From Paenibacillus sp. LHD-38 (GTDB lineage: Bacteria; Bacillota; Bacilli; Paenibacillales; Paenibacillaceae): a stretch of 64,000 nucleotides of DNA. Numbering within the stretch: position 1 is the first letter of the stretch; every line of letters begins with the position of its first letter. Of this stretch, positions 31,446 to 40,137 are shown in pieces. The stretch is taken from the NCBI RefSeq assembly GCF_031157315.1, contig NZ_JAVIFU010000019.1:62001-126000 (forward strand). Reading direction: 5' to 3'. The translations under genes and the position numbers were made by a program. The notes under the pieces were generated by a model. The model ran no database searches. It was not told the origin of the DNA and worked only from the letters and a program-made list of their open reading frames with translations.

Positions 31446-32662
31446 CAGCTGGCACCGCCCTTGCCTCTCACTAATATGTCTTTGCCGTAACTGCTGCTGA
31501 GATATGCTTTCATCGGATCAAGCGGCAAGCCCTGCTCTTCACGGATCGCGTGAAGCAGCGGCGTTACGTCAAATTCAAATACGCGGCGAACGGCATCCTC
31601 TGCGCCGAGAACATCATTGCGCTCAGCGGCTTCGTTTACTTCATCGTGGTTAATCAGAAGCGCCTTAGCGAATTGTGTTTGAACATTTAGTACGGAACGC
31701 AGCATTGCCGGAATTTTTTGTTCGATATTATGCGATTGGTCGATCATGTAAGCGATATTCTCCACATTGCTGCGGATAGCAGCATCCGAGTCGCCTGCCG
31801 CGCTTAAAATTTGATAGAAAATTAAGAACAGCTCGTATGGATTAACGGAGCCTACGATTAGATCATCATCCGCATATTTGCGGCTGTTGAAGTGGAAACC
31901 TCCAAGGCGTTTCTCATCGATCAAATAAGCCACGATGTGCTCGATATTTGCCCCCGGCAGGTGATGGCCCGTATCCACTAGCACTTCAGCTTGCGGTCCA
32001 AGCTTTTGTGCGAGGTTATAAGCCATGCCCCAGTCCGCAAGATCTGTGTGGTAGAAAGCAGGCTCAAAGCATTTATATTCAATGAGCATCCGCATTTGCG
32101 GCGTCATTGCATTGTACATTTCAGTTAGTGCCTCTTGCATCCAAGCCTTGCGCTTACGGATATGCCCTTGGCCCGGGTAATTTGTTCCGTCAGCGAACCA
32201 TAAGCTAATATCGCGTGAGCCTGTTTCCTTGGCAATGTCAACGCATTCGAGTAAATGGTCGGTCGCTTTCCGGCGTACGGCGGCATCCGAATTCGTTACG
32301 CTTCCGAGCATGTATTCCTCATCTTGAAATAAGTTCGGATTAACCGCCCCAATGGAAAGCCCGAGATTCTCAGCATGGCTTCTAAGCTTGCTGTAATCCT
32401 CAACTTTATCCCATGGAATATGAATAGCTACCGATGGAGCAAGACCTGTCAGGTTGTGCACCTGGGCTGCATCCTCGAACTTCTCGAACGGATTGCGGGG
32501 AACGCCTTCTTTTTGAAACACCTTAAAGCGAGTACCGGAGTCCCCGTAGCCCCAAGATGGCGTCTCAATTTTGAGCGCTTTCAATCTTGCTTTCACTTCA
32601 TCTAAATTAATACCTCTCGCTTGCTGCTGCTCTTCGAAAAACGCGTATGCGCGGTCGGACAT
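31442..32662 (-). CDS. rhaA: L-rhamnose isomerase (RhaI type)
   Basis: 406 aa from ATG 32662, with GAAAGGG 8 nt upstream; a GTG at 32671 would overlap that site. APSVAIHIPWD, LWFADGTNYPGQGH, MLIEYKCFEPAFYHTD, LVDTGHHLPG and GGFHFNSRKYADDDLI carry the metal-binding Glu, Asp and His residues of the RhaI class (Pseudomonas stutzeri and Bacillus type, not E. coli RhaA). It interconverts L-rhamnose and L-rhamnulose. Confidence 0.93.
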   Translation of the reverse strand: MSDRAYAFFEEQQQARGINLDEVKARLKALKIETPSWGYGDSGTRFKVFQKEGVPRNPFEKFEDAAQVHNLTGLAPSVAIHIPWDKVEDYSKLRSHAENLGLSIGAVNPNLFQDEEYMLGSVTNSDAAVRRKATDHLLECVDIAKETGSRDISLWFADGTNYPGQGHIRKRKAWMQEALTEMYNAMTPQMRMLIEYKCFEPAFYHTDLADWGMAYNLAQKLGPQAEVLVDTGHHLPGANIEHIVAYLIDEKRLGGFHFNSRKYADDDLIVGSVNPYELFLIFYQILSAAGDSDAAIRSNVENIAYMIDQSHNIEQKIPAMLRSVLNVQTQFAKALLINHDEVNEAAERNDVLGAEDAVRRVFEFDVTPLLHAIREEQGLPLDPMKAYLSSSYGKDILVRGKGGASW

Positions 32663-32689
32663 ATCGAACACCCTTTCATGTTTGGTTAA

Positions 32690-33061
32690 TTATTTCAAAG
32701 GATAAGCCATCGTAGACATCAACGTGTTTTCTGCCTGCGTAGAGTCTAGTCGGCTGTATTGTACAATGATCGGGATATCGCTCTGCACCTCGATGGCATA
32801 AGGAACGCCGATTGGAATCGACGCCCCCTCCTTCATCAATGAGCTCGTACGGATATGCTTTGTACGTCTGCCTTGAACGACAACCAAAATTTCTTCAATC
32901 GGCTCGCGGTCCTCAAAATAAATCGTGATACGGATAAGTGCTTCTTCCGAGGAACAGTTCAGTACGCAAATCGATTCATGGCTCGTGAGCGCGCCCGTGC
33001 TATCCGGCGGAATGTAGCCGTCCGGAATGTACCAATTCTTTTCTCCCCGTGCTTGAAACAT
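32690..33061 (-). CDS. sensory-rhodopsin-transducer (ASRT) family small-molecule-binding protein
   Basis: 123 aa, soluble. DGYIPPDSTGALTSHESICV, ITIYFEDREPIEEI, VVQGRRTKHIRTSSL and PIIVQYSRLDSTQAENTLMS follow the Anabaena sensory rhodopsin transducer almost motif for motif. No rhodopsin gene is present. The family has been proposed to be a general carbohydrate-ligand-binding domain linked to sugar metabolism, and its place between rhaEW (15 bp) and rhaA (27 bp) supports that. It may bind a rhamnose pathway intermediate or help anomer conversion; the operon has no RhaM mutarotase. That role is inference. Confidence 0.85.
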   Translation of the reverse strand: MFQARGEKNWYIPDGYIPPDSTGALTSHESICVLNCSSEEALIRITIYFEDREPIEEILVVVQGRRTKHIRTSSLMKEGASIPIGVPYAIEVQSDIPIIVQYSRLDSTQAENTLMSTMAYPLK

Positions 33062-33076
33062 ATCGCAGCACTCCTC

Positions 33077-35146
33077 CTAGCGGGTGAACGCAGCAGGTAC
33101 GCCGCCGTCAATAGTCAGCATGCAGCCTGTCGTTTTATCTGCTTTAGAGGATGCGAAGAACGCAATGCCTTCCGCGATGTCGCGCGGATAAATATTCACA
33201 AGCAGCGTCGTGCGTTTGCGGTAGTATTCTTCCAGTTGATCCGGCTCAATACCGTAAGCCGCGGCACGCTCATTGCGCCAGCTGCCGTTCCAGATCGCCG
33301 AGCCCTGCAAAATCGCATCCGGCAAAATCGTGTTCACGCGGATTCCAAATTCGCCGCCCTCAGCTGCGATGCAGCGTGCCAAGTGAGCCTCTAGCGCTTT
33401 TGCCGCGCTGTATGCGGATGCATTTTTTCCTGCATATACCGAGTTTTTCGAGCCGATGAATACCATGTTGCCGCCGATGCTTTGCTGTTTCATCAATTTA
33501 AATGCTTCGCGTGCCACCAAGAAATAACCTGTGCCCAGCACGTTCATGTTCAGGTTCCACTCTTTAAGGGAAGTCTCGTCGAACGGACTTGACGTCGCAA
33601 GGCCCGCATTGTTTACGATAATGTCCACACCGCCGTAAGCAAGCGCCGTTTCAGCATAAGCAGCCACTACCTGCTCTTCGCTTGTTACATCCATTTTCAC
33701 GGCTGTCGCGCGGTGATCGCCGAATTTCTCGTTGATTTCAGCGGCAACCTTCTGCGCGCCTTCCAGGTTAAGGTCAGCAAGCACGACATGCGCGCCCTCT
33801 GATACTAAGCGGCGTGCCGTTTCGCTGCCAATGCCGCCTGCGCCGCCGGTAATGAAGGCAACCTTGCGGGAAAATTCGGTTTCAGCGGGAGCAAGCGACA
33901 ATTTGTAGAGCTCAAGCGGCCAATATTCTACGTTGTATGATTCATTCTCGCTAAGCGAAACGAAATCTCCGAGCGCCGTTGCGCCGCGCATAACGGCAAT
34001 CGCACGGTGATAAAGCGCGCCGCTGACTTGTGCCATAGCCCAGCTCTTGCCTGTATTGATCATGCCGATACCCGGGATAAGAATAACACGGGGCGCAGCT
34101 TCGAACATAACGTCGCCTTCGTTCTTATTGCGATCGAAATACGCTTTGTACTGCTCTTTGTAAGCAGCAATTCCCTCAGCCAATTTCGCTTTCAAGCCTT
34201 CGATATCCTCTGCGTTCGGCGTCCAGTCAATAAACAAAGGAACAACTTTCGTATGCACGAGATGATCCGGACATGCAGCGCCAACCTGAGACAATTGCGG
34301 GGAATCTTGTCCGCTTACGAATGCAAGCACATCCGCCTCGTCATCAAAAGTCAAAATCATTTTTTTCGCATCGCTGACTGCGCCGCGAATCGTTGGCATA
34401 ACTTGTGCAGCAACGCTTCTGCGCACATCTGCTTCAAGCACCTCGTGCTTTACGCCGCCAAATAGGGACGCTTCGTCAAAGCGGGATTCAATGAAGGCTT
34501 CCGCTTCAGAAATGATTTTGATCGTTTGCGCGTAACATTCCTCGCTCGTTTCACCCCAAGTAACCAGTCCGTGCTTCTCCATAAGCACAAGCTCTGCATT
34601 AGGATTAGCCAGAACGCCTTCCGCGATCATTTTCGATAGATTGAAGCCGGGACGAACATAAGGTACCCATACGAAGCGGTCGCCAAAAATTTCTTTCGCA
34701 AGCGCTTTGCCGTTATCTGCGCAGCACAAGCTAATAATAGAATCCGGATGCGTATGATCAACATGTTTAAATGGAAGAAAAGCATGCAGCAGCGTTTCAA
34801 TGGATGCGCGCGGGTGCTTCGAATCGATCATGCAGTTGACAAGATAAGCAACCATCTCCTCGTCCGGCATTTCAGAGCGTTCGAATAACGGGCGGATATC
34901 ATCCATGCGGAGACCTGTAAAGTTGCCTGCTTTCATTGAAGCAAGGTCCGAGCCGCTGCCCTTCACGTACATCACTTCTACGTCGCGTCCGCGGAAATCT
35001 TTCACGGTTGTTTTGCTTGACGTGTTGCCTCCGCCGTAATTACAAACGCGGCGATCTGCGCCGATGATATTGGAGCGGTATACCAGCTCGGCTAATCCGC
35101 CTTCAAGCTGCGATGCTTTTTCGTTTTCCCATAAACTTTGTACCAT
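33077..35146 (-). CDS. rhaEW: bifunctional rhamnulose-1-phosphate aldolase/lactaldehyde dehydrogenase (RhaEW)
   Basis: 689 aa from ATG 35146, with GGAGG 7 nt upstream; this length equals the Bacillus enzyme as I recall it. The N-terminal class II aldolase half has YGGGNTSSKTTVKDFRGRDV, the zinc His pair in HVDHTHPDSIISL, and LMEKHGLVTWG. The C-terminal short-chain dehydrogenase half has FITGGAGGIGSETARRLVSE, NNAGLATSSPF and the YSAAK catalytic pair. It cleaves rhamnulose-1-phosphate and oxidises L-lactaldehyde to L-lactate, which could feed LutABC encoded just downstream on the same strand. Confidence 0.95.
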   Translation of the reverse strand: MVQSLWENEKASQLEGGLAELVYRSNIIGADRRVCNYGGGNTSSKTTVKDFRGRDVEVMYVKGSGSDLASMKAGNFTGLRMDDIRPLFERSEMPDEEMVAYLVNCMIDSKHPRASIETLLHAFLPFKHVDHTHPDSIISLCCADNGKALAKEIFGDRFVWVPYVRPGFNLSKMIAEGVLANPNAELVLMEKHGLVTWGETSEECYAQTIKIISEAEAFIESRFDEASLFGGVKHEVLEADVRRSVAAQVMPTIRGAVSDAKKMILTFDDEADVLAFVSGQDSPQLSQVGAACPDHLVHTKVVPLFIDWTPNAEDIEGLKAKLAEGIAAYKEQYKAYFDRNKNEGDVMFEAAPRVILIPGIGMINTGKSWAMAQVSGALYHRAIAVMRGATALGDFVSLSENESYNVEYWPLELYKLSLAPAETEFSRKVAFITGGAGGIGSETARRLVSEGAHVVLADLNLEGAQKVAAEINEKFGDHRATAVKMDVTSEEQVVAAYAETALAYGGVDIIVNNAGLATSSPFDETSLKEWNLNMNVLGTGYFLVAREAFKLMKQQSIGGNMVFIGSKNSVYAGKNASAYSAAKALEAHLARCIAAEGGEFGIRVNTILPDAILQGSAIWNGSWRNERAAAYGIEPDQLEEYYRKRTTLLVNIYPRDIAEGIAFFASSKADKTTGCMLTIDGGVPAAFTR

Positions 35147-35171
35147 GGATATACCTCCGAATGTTGTTTTG

Positions 35172-35285
35172 TATTTGTTTGAATTGATAATAACATATTT
35201 GTTTTCTTTTGAATATACATTTTTCAAACACAAACAGAAATGATTTCGGAAGTAAATTGATCTCACAAAAATAAACAAACAAATA
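35172..35285 (-). promoter_or_regulatory. rha operon promoter with candidate RhaR sites
   Basis: Minus strand promoter: TTTCTG (35240-35235), 17 bp, TATATT (35217-35212). The nonamer TATTTGTTT occurs at 35172-35180 and 35196-35204 (direct, 24 bp apart, between the -10 box and the start codon). Its inverse AAACAAATA occurs at 35277-35285, upstream of the -35. DeoR-type repressors often use such spaced repeats. Confidence 0.5.
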
Positions 35286-35431
35286 AAAAGAATATCTCAC
35301 GTTAGATGAAAATAAAGTGTTAGACTAAAAAATAAAGTTGTTAACAAAGAAAATAAAATTCAGACTGCCCGGAAGTCCACATATCCTATACAATAAAAGC
35401 ATTCGGTTCATTCATTCAGGAGGCCAAGCTT

Positions 35432-36703
35432 ATGAGGTCATTTTCGAAGGAAGAAAAAAGCTGGATGTGGTACGACTGGGGCCATTCCGCCTACTCCATC
35501 ATCATTTCTACAGCCGTCTTCCCGCTCTTCTACAAAGCGGCGGCTGAGGATGCTGGCGTTAGCGCCGCGAATTCTACGGCTTACCTGGGATATGCGATTG
35601 CCATTTCGACGTTTATCCTCGCCTTGTTAGGCCCAATCATGGGCACGATTGCCGATTACCAAGGGTTCAAAAAAACGTTTTTTGCCGGCTTCAGCTTGCT
35701 CGGTATCGTCGCCACCGCGCTGCTCACGTTTATTCCGAACGAAAGTTGGGAGCTGCTGCTCGTCTGTTATATGTTCATCGCGATAGGCTCGGCGGGCTCC
35801 AATGTGTTCTACGACGCCTTCCTCGTGGACGTCACCGATGACAAACGGATGAACAAGGTGTCTGCCCGCGGATTTGCCCTCGGGTATATAGGGAGCACGA
35901 TTCCTTTTATCATCAGCATTGTGATCATTCTTCTTGCTGGGCAAGAGGTTCTGCCCATCTCCGTCACGGCGGCGAGCCAAATCTCGTTCTTCATTACGGC
36001 CCTCTGGTGGGGTGTCTTCACACTGCCTATGCTCCGCAACGTACACCAGAAGCATTACTTGAACCGCGAGCCCCGCATCGTCGCGAACAGCTTCAAGCGC
36101 CTCTACGAGACCTTAAAGCAAATCAAGCAGCATCGCGCGATTTTCCTATTCTTGCTCGCTTATTTTTTCTACATCGACGGCGTCGGTACGATCATTACGA
36201 TGTCCACCGCCTATGGAACCGATCTCGGCATAGAATCGACGGATCTGCTCATCATATTGTTCGTCACGCAAGTCGTCGCTGCTCCGTTCGCGTTGTTGTA
36301 CGGGCGTCTGGCGGATCGGTTCTCGGGCAAAATCATGCTATACGTCGGCATCTGCGTCTATATCTTCGTATGTATCTACGCGTATTTCATGAAGTCGGCA
36401 TTCGACTTCTGGGTGCTTGCGATGCTGGTCGCCACCTCGCAAGGCGGCATCCAGGCGCTGAGCCGGGCTTACTTCGCGCGGATGGTGCCAAAAGAGAACG
36501 CAAACCGGTTTTTCGGGTTTTATAATATTTTCGACAAGTTCGCTTCGATTCTGGGCCCCCTTCTCGTCGGTGTAACCGCGCAGCTCACCGGCCACACGAG
36601 CATGGGCGTATTCAGTCTCGTCATCCTGTTCATCGTAGGTATCGTCATTCTCATGCGAGTGCCGGAGCCGATGACCATGAATAAGGTAGATAAACCTGGA
36701 TGA
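35432..36703 (+). CDS. UMF1-type MFS transporter (Atg22-like)
   Basis: 423 aa with about 12 spans. WMWYDWGHSAYSIIISTAVF at the N-terminus, GPIMGTIADYQGFKK and the C-terminal ATSQGGIQALSRAYFARMVP are diagnostic of the UMF1/Atg22 family, of which some fungal members export amino acids. AGGAGG lies 7 nt before the ATG. It is divergent from the rhamnose operon and shares its 285-bp upstream region, so it may be a rhamnose-linked transporter, but family members with known substrates do not support sugar uptake. Confidence 0.85.
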   Translation: MRSFSKEEKSWMWYDWGHSAYSIIISTAVFPLFYKAAAEDAGVSAANSTAYLGYAIAISTFILALLGPIMGTIADYQGFKKTFFAGFSLLGIVATALLTFIPNESWELLLVCYMFIAIGSAGSNVFYDAFLVDVTDDKRMNKVSARGFALGYIGSTIPFIISIVIILLAGQEVLPISVTAASQISFFITALWWGVFTLPMLRNVHQKHYLNREPRIVANSFKRLYETLKQIKQHRAIFLFLLAYFFYIDGVGTIITMSTAYGTDLGIESTDLLIILFVTQVVAAPFALLYGRLADRFSGKIMLYVGICVYIFVCIYAYFMKSAFDFWVLAMLVATSQGGIQALSRAYFARMVPKENANRFFGFYNIFDKFASILGPLLVGVTAQLTGHTSMGVFSLVILFIVGIVILMRVPEPMTMNKVDKPG

Positions 36704-36797
36704 AGATGATCATTTGTTTTTTCATGAACATCAGTTAAGGGCTGTAAAAAAACAATCTCTTTTATTGAAGTAACGGGGAACGAGAGCCTGGTAAAGA

Positions 36798-36837
36798 TAA
36801 AAGGAGCAAGCGCCTTGGCAGCGATTGCTCCTTTTAT
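36798..36837. terminator. intrinsic terminator after the UMF1 gene
   Basis: AAAAGGAGCAA and TTGCTCCTTTTATT form an 11-bp stem. The remaining 36838-36911 to the convergent regulator gene holds nothing notable. Confidence 0.8.
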
Positions 36838-36911
36838 TGAATCACGAATCGGTAACGCACTTCACTACGCTGAATTTTTAACCTCTAAGTTTGGCCGGGT
36901 TAAATAAGATA

Positions 36912-37817
36912 TTACTGACAGCGCAGCGTCACTTCGATATCTTGGTTATAGTTGCCGAACCCTTTGCCGAACAAGGTAACGCCGCCGCAGTTTTTCGCAG
37001 TGGTGCTGCATGAAATTCGGAACAATATTTCTTTGTCGTAAGCCAGCATTAACTGTTCAATCGTAACATCAGACACCTGGATCCCGTCAATAAACGATCC
37101 CTGCCTGTTCACGCGAATCGTCTTGATTAAACCGTGCTGGATGTTTTTATGCCACCATTCGGGTGTATACAAGCCTCGTGTGCTGCCGAAATCTCCAGGA
37201 TAGGTCCATACCCCAACCCCGACGCCGTTTATCGTAAAAGAAATGTCCGACGGCAAATGATTGACGCTGCAAGGCGTTTCCGAGCAAATCTCCAACGCAA
37301 TTTCAAGCGATTCCGGCGTTTCATTATTTACCATATAATTAGGAATCCGATATTCGACAAAACCGGAACCGAACCACAGCACCTTGGCGTGCACATGCTC
37401 CGGATCGGCAAAATAACGAGGATCATCGCACATGCCGATCATTTGTGTATCCGACGCAAGTCCGCAGGTAGGCTTGATTTGATAGGACGAATAATGACCA
37501 ACCGGGAGCGATACCTCATAACGTTTTGCTTCATCAATGACCGGCGAGCTTTTGAATAACAGCATCGTCTTCGTGAGCTGGAGATGGCAAATCTTCTGCA
37601 TTCCGCGCTTGCCTGCCACGCTCTCGCAGCGAACAATGCCTGCTTCCTCCAACATATGAATATGCCTGGTTACTATAGGAGACTTTATGTCTAGCGCCTC
37701 AGACAAGCTTTTGATATTCAGCGGTTGTACGCCCAGCAGTTCGATCATTTTAACCCGTGTCAGCGATGAGAGGCATTCAAAAAACTTTATGTTGCGACTG
37801 CTTACTTCGACTTCCAT
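36912..37817 (-). CDS. ArsR-type HTH regulator with large C-terminal domain
   Basis: 301 aa. Residues 8-95 form an ArsR-like winged helix: FFECLSSLTRVKMIELLGVQ, SLSEALDIKSPIVTRHIHML and EEAGIVRCESVAGKRG. About 200 residues follow with GHYSSYQIKPTCGLASDTQM, YFADPEHVHAKVLWFGSGFV and ETPCSVNHLPSDISFTINGV; these look like a beta-sandwich, possibly a ligand-binding jelly roll. This two-domain form is seen in sugar and polysaccharide loci of Paenibacillus. It is divergent from an alcohol dehydrogenase and aldo/keto reductase pair and presumably controls them through ATAACTTT motifs in the shared region. Confidence 0.7.
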   Translation of the reverse strand: MEVEVSSRNIKFFECLSSLTRVKMIELLGVQPLNIKSLSEALDIKSPIVTRHIHMLEEAGIVRCESVAGKRGMQKICHLQLTKTMLLFKSSPVIDEAKRYEVSLPVGHYSSYQIKPTCGLASDTQMIGMCDDPRYFADPEHVHAKVLWFGSGFVEYRIPNYMVNNETPESLEIALEICSETPCSVNHLPSDISFTINGVGVGVWTYPGDFGSTRGLYTPEWWHKNIQHGLIKTIRVNRQGSFIDGIQVSDVTIEQLMLAYDKEILFRISCSTTAKNCGGVTLFGKGFGNYNQDIEVTLRCQ

Positions 37818-37866
37818 TCCGGCTTCCCCTTTATCTCTAGCTAATTGCCAATCATTATATAACTAA

Positions 37867-37991
37867 AAAGTTATCCTTTCAATGCTTATCTCCCGTTCAA
37901 CTTGACAAGTTAATGCGATATCACTAAAATAAACGGCGTATACATAACTTTAAAGACATTTAGTTACCTGTTTGGTTATCTAAATAACTTT
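37867..37991 (+). promoter_or_regulatory. adh promoter with three ATAACTTT motifs
   Basis: TTGACA (37902-37907), 17 bp, TAAAAT (37925-37930) is a near-consensus sigma-A promoter. The octamer ATAACTTT occurs at 37944-37951 and 37984-37991 and inverted (AAAGTTAT) at 37867-37874, so copies flank the promoter and lie beside the ribosome binding site. They are candidate operators for the divergent ArsR-type regulator. Confidence 0.55.
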
Positions 37992-38003
37992 GGGAGGTTC
38001 AGC

Positions 38004-39170
38004 ATGAACTCATTTCAATTTGTAAACCCGACTCACATCGTTTTCGGTGAAGGCACTGCAGATCAAGTAGGTAAGCTTACTTCTAAATACGGAAAAACGG
38101 TCCTGCTCGTTTATGGCTCAGGAAGCGTTAAAAAAACCGGATTGTACGATAAAACCATCGGCCTCCTTCAAGAAGCCGGCATCACCGTGCACGAGCTTCC
38201 TAATATTGAACCAAACCCGCGCCTGACTACCGTGAATAAAGGAATAGACCTTTGCCGCGAGCATGGCGTTGATTTCATTCTCGCTGTCGGCGGCGGCAGT
38301 GTCATCGACGCTTCCAAGGCTATTGCTGCAGGGGTTCCATACGAAGGCGATGTTTGGGATTTCTTCACAGGCAAAGCTGTAATCGAGAAGGCGCTGCCGA
38401 TCGGCACTATTTTGACACTGGCTGCAACCGGCTCTGAAATGAACGGCAATTCCGTCGTTACCAACTGGGAAGAAAAACTAAAGCGTGCTTTTGGCAGCTC
38501 TCATACCTATCCTAAGTTCTCCATTCTCGATCCGACGCTTACCTATACGGTGCCGCGCAATCACACCGTTAACGGAGCTGTCGACATTATGTCACATGTA
38601 TTCGAACAGTACTTCAGCTTAACGGAAAACACGCCTCTGCAGGAGCGCTTCTGTGAATCCATCCTGCAAACGGTCATTGAGAACGTGGAGATCGCTCTAG
38701 AAAACCCAGAGGATGCCGCTGCCCGGGCGAACCTTATGTGGTGTGGTACTATGGCATTAAACGGCGGTATGATCAGCGTCGGCATGGCCAATGACTGGGC
38801 TTCCCACGGCATTGAGCATGAAGTAAGCGCGATTTATGATATCCCGCACGGTGCTGGCCTCGCGGTTATTTTCCCGAATTGGATGAAATACGTCCATGAG
38901 GAGCGGATCGATCGTTTCTTGCAATATGCAACTCGCGTATGGGGCGTAAATCCGGAAGGAAAATCGGACAACGAAATTGCGCTTGAAGGCATTCAAGCAA
39001 CACGTGACTTCTTCACGCGAATCGGAGCCGAGTCACGTCTTGCCGACTTCGAGATCGGAAGCGAAAAGCTGGATCGCATGGCTGAAGAAGCGGTTCGTTA
39101 CGGCGCTATCGGTTCATTCAAACGTTTGGAGAAACAAGATGTTAAAGCCATTTTGGAATTGTCACTTTAA
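38004..39170 (+). CDS. iron-containing alcohol dehydrogenase (YugJ/BDH type)
   Basis: 388 aa. The NAD(P)-binding GGGSVIDASKAIAAG and ATGSEMNGNSVVTNWEEKLK are present, and the metal site comprises Asp in AVDIMSHVFEQYF with His in GIEHEVSAIYDIPHGAGLAV. These match NADPH-dependent butanol dehydrogenases of the YugJ/YugK group. It probably reduces an aldehyde; the native substrate is unknown. GGGAGG lies 6 nt before the ATG. It is cotranscribed with the aldo/keto reductase 17 bp downstream. Confidence 0.9.
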   Translation: MNSFQFVNPTHIVFGEGTADQVGKLTSKYGKTVLLVYGSGSVKKTGLYDKTIGLLQEAGITVHELPNIEPNPRLTTVNKGIDLCREHGVDFILAVGGGSVIDASKAIAAGVPYEGDVWDFFTGKAVIEKALPIGTILTLAATGSEMNGNSVVTNWEEKLKRAFGSSHTYPKFSILDPTLTYTVPRNHTVNGAVDIMSHVFEQYFSLTENTPLQERFCESILQTVIENVEIALENPEDAAARANLMWCGTMALNGGMISVGMANDWASHGIEHEVSAIYDIPHGAGLAVIFPNWMKYVHEERIDRFLQYATRVWGVNPEGKSDNEIALEGIQATRDFFTRIGAESRLADFEIGSEKLDRMAEEAVRYGAIGSFKRLEKQDVKAILELSL

Positions 39171-39187
39171 TGGGAGGGTGTATATAA

Positions 39188-40015
39188 ATGACCAAAGCAC
39201 TTATTGAATCCACCATATTAAGCAACGGCGTTAAAATGCCTTGGCTAGGCCTTGGCGTATGGAAAGTAAAGGATGACGGCGAGGCAGAAAGAACGGTTGC
39301 CTCCGCAATTGAAGCTGGTTACAGAAGTATTGATACTGCAGCCGCTTATAACAATGAAACGGGCGTAGGCGCGGGAATTCGCAACAGCGGTATCGCGCGG
39401 GATGAAATATTTGTAACGACAAAGATTTGGAATGCCCATCAAGGGTATGAATCCACGCTTACGGCATTTGAAGACAGCAGACGGAAGCTTGACATTGACG
39501 TTGTTGATCTACTGCTCATTCACTGGCCTGTCAAAGAAAAATACACGGAAACCTGGCGCGCACTTGAGAAGCTTTACCGTGACGGCTACGTACGGGCGAT
39601 TGGAGTCAGCAATTTTCAGATTCATCATCTGCGCGATGTCATTACCTCCGGAGAGTTTGTTCCGATGGTCAATCAAGTGGAATATCACCCGCTTCTCACA
39701 CAAGCGGAGCTTCACCAATTTGCAAAAAGCAGCAATATCCAGCTGATGGCATGGAGCCCGCTTATGCAAGGAAACCTGGATCATAGCATTCTTGTACAGA
39801 TTGGCGCGAAATACGGCAAGTCACCTGCTCAGGTAGTGCTTCGCTGGGATCTCCAGAATGGAGTCGTTACGATTCCAAAATCGGTTAATCCCGTTCGCCA
39901 GAAGGAAAATGCGGATATTTTCGATTTTGAGCTGAATGCAGATGAGGTCGCTCAAATCCGCGCGCTTAACCGTGATCACCGCTTTGGTCCTGATCCGGAC
40001 AATTTCAACTTTTAA
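39188..40015 (+). CDS. aldo/keto reductase
   Basis: 275 aa. The AKR signatures GYRSIDTAAAYNNETGVGAG (Asp and Tyr of the tetrad), DLLLIHWPV (His), AIGVSNFQIHHLRDV and IPKSVNPVRQKENADIF (NADPH-binding Lys-Ser) are all complete. It is close to YvgN/YtbE-type methylglyoxal/glyoxal reductases. With the preceding dehydrogenase it may form an aldehyde-detoxifying or reductive pair. Confidence 0.9.
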   Translation: MTKALIESTILSNGVKMPWLGLGVWKVKDDGEAERTVASAIEAGYRSIDTAAAYNNETGVGAGIRNSGIARDEIFVTTKIWNAHQGYESTLTAFEDSRRKLDIDVVDLLLIHWPVKEKYTETWRALEKLYRDGYVRAIGVSNFQIHHLRDVITSGEFVPMVNQVEYHPLLTQAELHQFAKSSNIQLMAWSPLMQGNLDHSILVQIGAKYGKSPAQVVLRWDLQNGVVTIPKSVNPVRQKENADIFDFELNADEVAQIRALNRDHRFGPDPDNFNF

Positions 40016-40050
40016 TCCGGTTACTATACATTAAAAACACGATAATTAAT

Positions 40051-40101
40051 AAAAAGCGGCAATCTAAAACATTTGAAATGTTTTAGACTGCCGCTTTTAT
40101 T
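40051..40101. terminator. very long-stem bidirectional terminator
   Basis: AAAAGCGGCAATCTAAAACA and its partner TGTTTTAGACTGCCGCTTTT form a 23-bp stem (with ATTT/AAAT beyond) broken by a single mismatch and closed by a GAA loop, with A and T tracts outside. It serves the AKR gene and the convergent adenosyltransferase gene. Confidence 0.9.
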
Positions 40102-40137
40102 TAACTATGCAACGCCCTTCCTCCGATTCAATTATTT

